Shown here one piece after another: positions 21,123 to 23,410 of a DNA stretch of 23,410 nucleotides (position 1 is the first letter of the stretch; the number at the start of each line of letters is the position of its first letter). Made by a program: the position numbers and the translations under genes. The notes beneath the pieces are model-generated. The model was given only the letters and a program-made list of their open reading frames with translations, did no database searches and was not told the DNA's origin. Source of the stretch: an uncultured Eubacteriales bacterium (GTDB lineage Bacteria; Bacillota; Clostridia; Oscillospirales; Oscillospiraceae); contig URXW01000030.1 in assembly GCA_900551995.1 (NCBI GenBank), positions 1-23,410 on the forward strand. The letters run 5' to 3'.

Positions 21123-21168
21123 TCCCTCGTTGCCATAATTTAAGCACACGAAAGGAGTTATTCAAACT

Positions 21169-21804
21169 ATGAAGCAATCGTTTTTATCTTCTGCCCTGTC
21201 AATGTTCGGGCGCGGCAAGAAGGAAGAAAATGGCGCGGCGTTGGACACACCAAAGGAAACAAAGGTCTATTTTGAAGAGGGCGGCGCAAAGTACCACACA
21301 AACGCGCATTGTTCTGGAATGAGAAAACCGCAATATATCCCGCTTTCCGTCGCAAAAAAACGCGGCCTTTCTCCGTGTAAGAAATGCGCGCCGTATGGTG
21401 TCGCGCCGACTGTCCGGTCAGCTCCCGCCGCTCCGTTGTTCGCCTCTGCAACCACAAATGAAACAAAGCCCGTTTTTGAATTTCTTTCCGTGAAGGTTGC
21501 GGGCGTTACCTTCAAAAACGGGCGCAAAAGCCGTCAAACCATCTTGCGAAAAATCCACTTCAAAGACGAACCTTTCGACAAGGGCACAATGGAATTGACT
21601 TTGCAACGGGAAGAATGGGAGGGCAAGCCTACTTTCGGTGTCTATGTCAACGGCGATCAAATCGGGAATATTCCCGCCGAACAAGCCGACTATGTAAACG
21701 CCAATTTTTCCCGCCTCGACGGGATCGTAAACATAGAAGTTTATGGCGGCGGTGACGGCCAGAATTACGGCGCGGAAATAACATTGCGCTTCCGGAATGA
21801 GTAA
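21169..21804 (+). CDS. HIRAN-domain protein with N-terminal zinc-finger-like motif
   Basis: A 211-aa protein. Residues 42-73 (YHTNAHCSG, then GLSPCKKC) form a likely zinc or structural cluster using His43, Cys48, Cys70 and Cys73, as seen in the C-terminal tail of many Firmicutes nucleases and ComEC-like proteins. Residues ~106-175 resemble a HIRAN domain (VKVAGVTFKNGRKSRQTIL, then YVNGDQIGNIPAEQA), a fold tied to DNA ends and repair in other proteins. AAAGGAG is 11-12 bases before the ATG. It is transcribed away from the XRE gene under palindrome-rich control. A role in DNA processing or element defence is plausible but unproven. Confidence 0.72.
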   Translation: MKQSFLSSALSMFGRGKKEENGAALDTPKETKVYFEEGGAKYHTNAHCSGMRKPQYIPLSVAKKRGLSPCKKCAPYGVAPTVRSAPAAPLFASATTNETKPVFEFLSVKVAGVTFKNGRKSRQTILRKIHFKDEPFDKGTMELTLQREEWEGKPTFGVYVNGDQIGNIPAEQADYVNANFSRLDGIVNIEVYGGGDGQNYGAEITLRFRNE

Positions 21805-21820
21805 ACCCCGCAAAACGACA

Positions 21821-21862
21821 AAAAGCCCCCACGCCAGCCATTAAGCGGCCAGCGTGGGGGCT
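21821..21862. terminator. Terminator shared by the HIRAN gene and the peptidoglycan-binding gene
   Basis: Stem AGCCCCCACGC (21824-21834) with GCGTGGGGGCT (21852-21862), and A residues before it that make a T run on the minus strand. It serves chiefly the minus-strand gene ending at 21876; on the plus strand the T run is weak. Confidence 0.85.
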
Positions 21863-21875
21863 TCTCTATGTTCTG

Positions 21876-22364
21876 TTACTCTTTCCATGTTCCACCAAGC
21901 GCGGCGATCGTGTACCTGTCCGCGCGTCCGTTGACAATCAAGCCTTTTGACGCTTGAAAGCACCGCACGGCGTAAGCGGTCAACCTTCCGTATGTCCCAT
22001 CGGCTCCGTTGGTGCCGCAATGGTAATTCCGTTCGATCAAAGCCGTTTGCAACGCCTTCACATCGTCGCCGCGCATAAGGGGTTTTGCTACTTTCAGCAC
22101 GCGGGCAACCTCAAAAGAACCCGCCGCGGTCGGTGTCTGTTCCGGCTTCGCGCCGTCATGCTCCGATTTTCCCGCCATCTGTTCCGGCGCGCAGGCGGCT
22201 TGTTCCTCTTCGGCCTTCACGCGATCCGGCGCGGCTTCCTCGTTCTGCTGGACGGGCGCGGCCTGCTCTTCGGCAACCTTTTTCCGCGTGCGCGTGGTTT
22301 TGCTTTCCGTATCCTTCTTCGGCGCGCGCTTGTGCGTGCCTGTGGTTTTTCTCTGTTCACTCAT
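21876..22364 (-). CDS. Peptidoglycan-binding domain protein with disordered N-terminus
   Basis: A 162-aa protein. Residues 1-85 are low-complexity, rich in Lys, Arg, Glu, Gln and Ala, and probably disordered (HKRAPKKDTESKTTRTRKK at the start). Residues ~88-160 form a PG_binding_1 module (PLMRGDDVKALQTALIERNY, then GTYGRLTAYAVRCFQASKGL). No signal peptide is seen, which fits phage release by holin rather than secretion. GGGAGG 7-8 bases before the ATG. It is downstream of the holin-like gene, separated by a terminator, in the same orientation as the lysis genes. It may be a lysis accessory or a virion-associated wall binder; no catalytic domain is present. Confidence 0.78.
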   Translation of the reverse strand: MSEQRKTTGTHKRAPKKDTESKTTRTRKKVAEEQAAPVQQNEEAAPDRVKAEEEQAACAPEQMAGKSEHDGAKPEQTPTAAGSFEVARVLKVAKPLMRGDDVKALQTALIERNYHCGTNGADGTYGRLTAYAVRCFQASKGLIVNGRADRYTIAALGGTWKE

Positions 22365-22388
22365 GCGTAAAACCTCCCGTAATGAAAT

Positions 22389-22426
22389 AAGCCCCCGCCG
22401 CCGCGGTTCAGCGGAAGCGGGGGCTT
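22389..22426 (-). terminator. Intrinsic terminator after the holin-like gene
   Basis: Arms AAGCCCCCGC (22389-22398) and GCGGGGGCTT (22417-22426) with an internal CCGC/GCGG pairing. It lies about 90 bases past the stop at 22514 and just before the peptidoglycan-binding gene. Confidence 0.8.
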
Positions 22427-22513
22427 CGTGGTATCAGGCGGGCGGCATGTGGCCGCCGCCTTCATCAAGCCGCGGGCGGTAAAGGAGTAAACCCGCGCGC
22501 GGCGCAATGGCAA

Positions 22514-22960
22514 TTAAGTATTCAGGGCTTCCGCGGTGTCGGTATGCGTCTTCGGAAGCGCAAAAACAGCGGCTTCGATCGCACCGTCAACAATCTTCTT
22601 CAAATCGTCGTCGATTTCAATTCCCGCCGCTTCGATGAACTGATAGACAAGTTTTGTTGCCTCTTCCTTCCGCTGTCCCTCTTCAATTTTGCTTGTTTTA
22701 TAGAGCTGTTCGGCGGCTTCTGTCGCCTTCTGCGCCCACCCAATCACCTTGTCAATAACAGTGATTACGGGAACTTCGGGGAAGAACTCTTGCAGGGTAT
22801 CGACCACATGATCCGCGGTGTCAAGAACGGTTGTCGTTCCGGTCAATACGCCGGAAACATTGATCCCCTTCTTTATCAGATAGGGGATCAGCACGATCAG
22901 CCCCACAAAAACGACCGCGACGACGGCCACAACCACAAGAACAATTACCATGTTATCCAT
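22514..22960 (-). CDS. Phage holin, LLH-type (putative)
   Basis: A 148-aa protein with one N-terminal transmembrane segment (about residues 4-30, valine-rich) and a long soluble, mostly helical part. The C-terminal pattern (GQRKEEATKLVYQFIEAAGI, then DDDLKKIVDGAIEAAVFAL) fits the LLH phage holin superfamily, whose members carry an N-terminal helix and this kind of helical tail. Holins form membrane lesions that let the endolysin reach the wall. It starts 42 bases after the endolysin-like gene, giving an endolysin-holin order. A generic single-pass membrane protein is the alternative. Confidence 0.65.
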   Translation of the reverse strand: MDNMVIVLVVVAVVAVVFVGLIVLIPYLIKKGINVSGVLTGTTTVLDTADHVVDTLQEFFPEVPVITVIDKVIGWAQKATEAAEQLYKTSKIEEGQRKEEATKLVYQFIEAAGIEIDDDLKKIVDGAIEAAVFALPKTHTDTAEALNT

Positions 22961-23002
22961 TTTTCAAAGCCTCGCTTTCTTTTTTGTCGGTGTTTATATT
23001 TG

Positions 23003-23410
23003 TTACTCCTTTACAAGCGTGAGATCGGAAACGCGCACGGCGGCCACGGTCGCGCCGCCGTAGGTGATAACGGCACGATCGCCGTTCAGCTCCGAAACGA
23101 CATGATCGCGGCTATACACGAAAGAGGCCAGCCCGCCGCCTGTGTAGGTCTTCGCGCCCTGCTTTACGCGCACGACGCTTCCGGCCTTGATTGTGCCGCC
23201 CGCGCCGCTTCCATCTGCAAGAACAAGATCGGAAACGCGCACGGCGGTCACGGTTACGCCGCCGTAGGTGATAACGGCACGATCGCCGTTCAGCTCCGAA
23301 ACGACATGATCGCGGCTATACACGAAAGAGGCCAGCCCGCCGCCTGTGTAGGTCTTCGCGCCCTGCTTTACGCGCACGACGCTTCCGGCCTTGATTGTGC
23401 CGCCCGCGCC
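23003..23410 (-). CDS. C-terminal repeat part of a probable endolysin, truncated by window edge
   Basis: The frame is open to the window end; 135 residues are visible. They contain almost two copies of a 68-residue repeat with blocks TIKAGSVVRVKQGAKTYTGG, GLASFVYSRDHVVSELNGD and AVITYGG, SH3-like in character. Similar repeats end N-acetylmuramoyl-L-alanine amidases and glycosidases of Clostridia phages, as I recall, where they bind the cell wall. The catalytic domain would lie beyond 23410 and is not seen. The holin-like gene follows 42 bases downstream, which supports a lysis cassette. Confidence 0.68.
   Translation of the reverse strand, partial: GAGGTIKAGSVVRVKQGAKTYTGGGLASFVYSRDHVVSELNGDRAVITYGGVTVTAVRVSDLVLADGSGAGGTIKAGSVVRVKQGAKTYTGGGLASFVYSRDHVVSELNGDRAVITYGGATVAAVRVSDLTLVKE
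23023..23410 (-). repeat. 204-bp tandem repeat within the endolysin-like gene
   Basis: The units beginning at 23023 and 23227 are 204 bases apart and nearly identical at DNA level: they differ in a few bases around 23041-23055 versus 23245-23259. The second unit continues to the window edge. The near identity suggests recent duplication or gene conversion of a 68-codon module. Confidence 0.9.

Overview
The window looks like a chromosomal segment of a GC-rich, gut-type Clostridia bacterium, most likely Oscillospiraceae-like. Reasons: strong AGGAGG ribosome binding sites, a clostridial fhs-fchA-folD one-carbon cluster, lipoprotein-anchored ABC substrate-binding proteins, and Clostridia-type interspersed hairpin repeats. 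Genus and species cannot be fixed from this alone.

Region 1 (1-3560): the 3' part of formate-tetrahydrofolate ligase, then fchA and folD, form a tetrahydrofolate one-carbon operon. A CmpB-type membrane protein follows and a bidirectional terminator closes the unit. FolD lacks the lysine and glutamine needed for cyclohydrolase activity in characterised homologues, so FchA probably supplies that step. Region 2 (3563-5959): a short-chain dehydrogenase, a small two-helix membrane protein and a divergent LysR regulator, with a repeat-like gap between the first two.

Region 3 (6144-15960) is the metabolic core of the window. Two complete type II (FecCD/BtuCD-like) ABC importers lie back to back around a lone B3/4-domain gene. 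The minus-strand set is permease, ATPase, substrate-binding lipoprotein, SAM methyltransferase. The plus-strand set is permease, ATPase, SAM methyltransferase, substrate-binding lipoprotein, followed by an XdhC-family molybdenum hydroxylase maturation factor and a small P-loop NTPase. Each cassette carries its own methyltransferase, from different subfamilies and in different positions. XdhC raises the possibility that the plus-strand importer brings in molybdate or tungstate; iron chelates or corrinoids remain possible.

Region 4 (16008-18333): a small lipoprotein gene, then a gene-poor stretch with two long direct repeats (about 316 and 350 bp). They frame a small island with a 56-aa ribbon-helix-helix protein and a divergent 56-aa protein of unknown function. 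A 26-bp perfect hairpin and a third, inverted fragment of the repeat are also present.

Region 5 (18334-23410): a cyclic-nucleotide-binding-domain protein without an HTH, an IS30-family transposase, then what looks like the end of a prophage or integrative element. It holds two XRE regulators, a very small protein behind a near-consensus promoter with a palindromic operator, a HIRAN-domain protein, a peptidoglycan-binding protein, a holin-like protein and the repeat-bearing C-terminus of a probable endolysin that runs off the window. No integrase, tRNA, rRNA or CRISPR array is visible.
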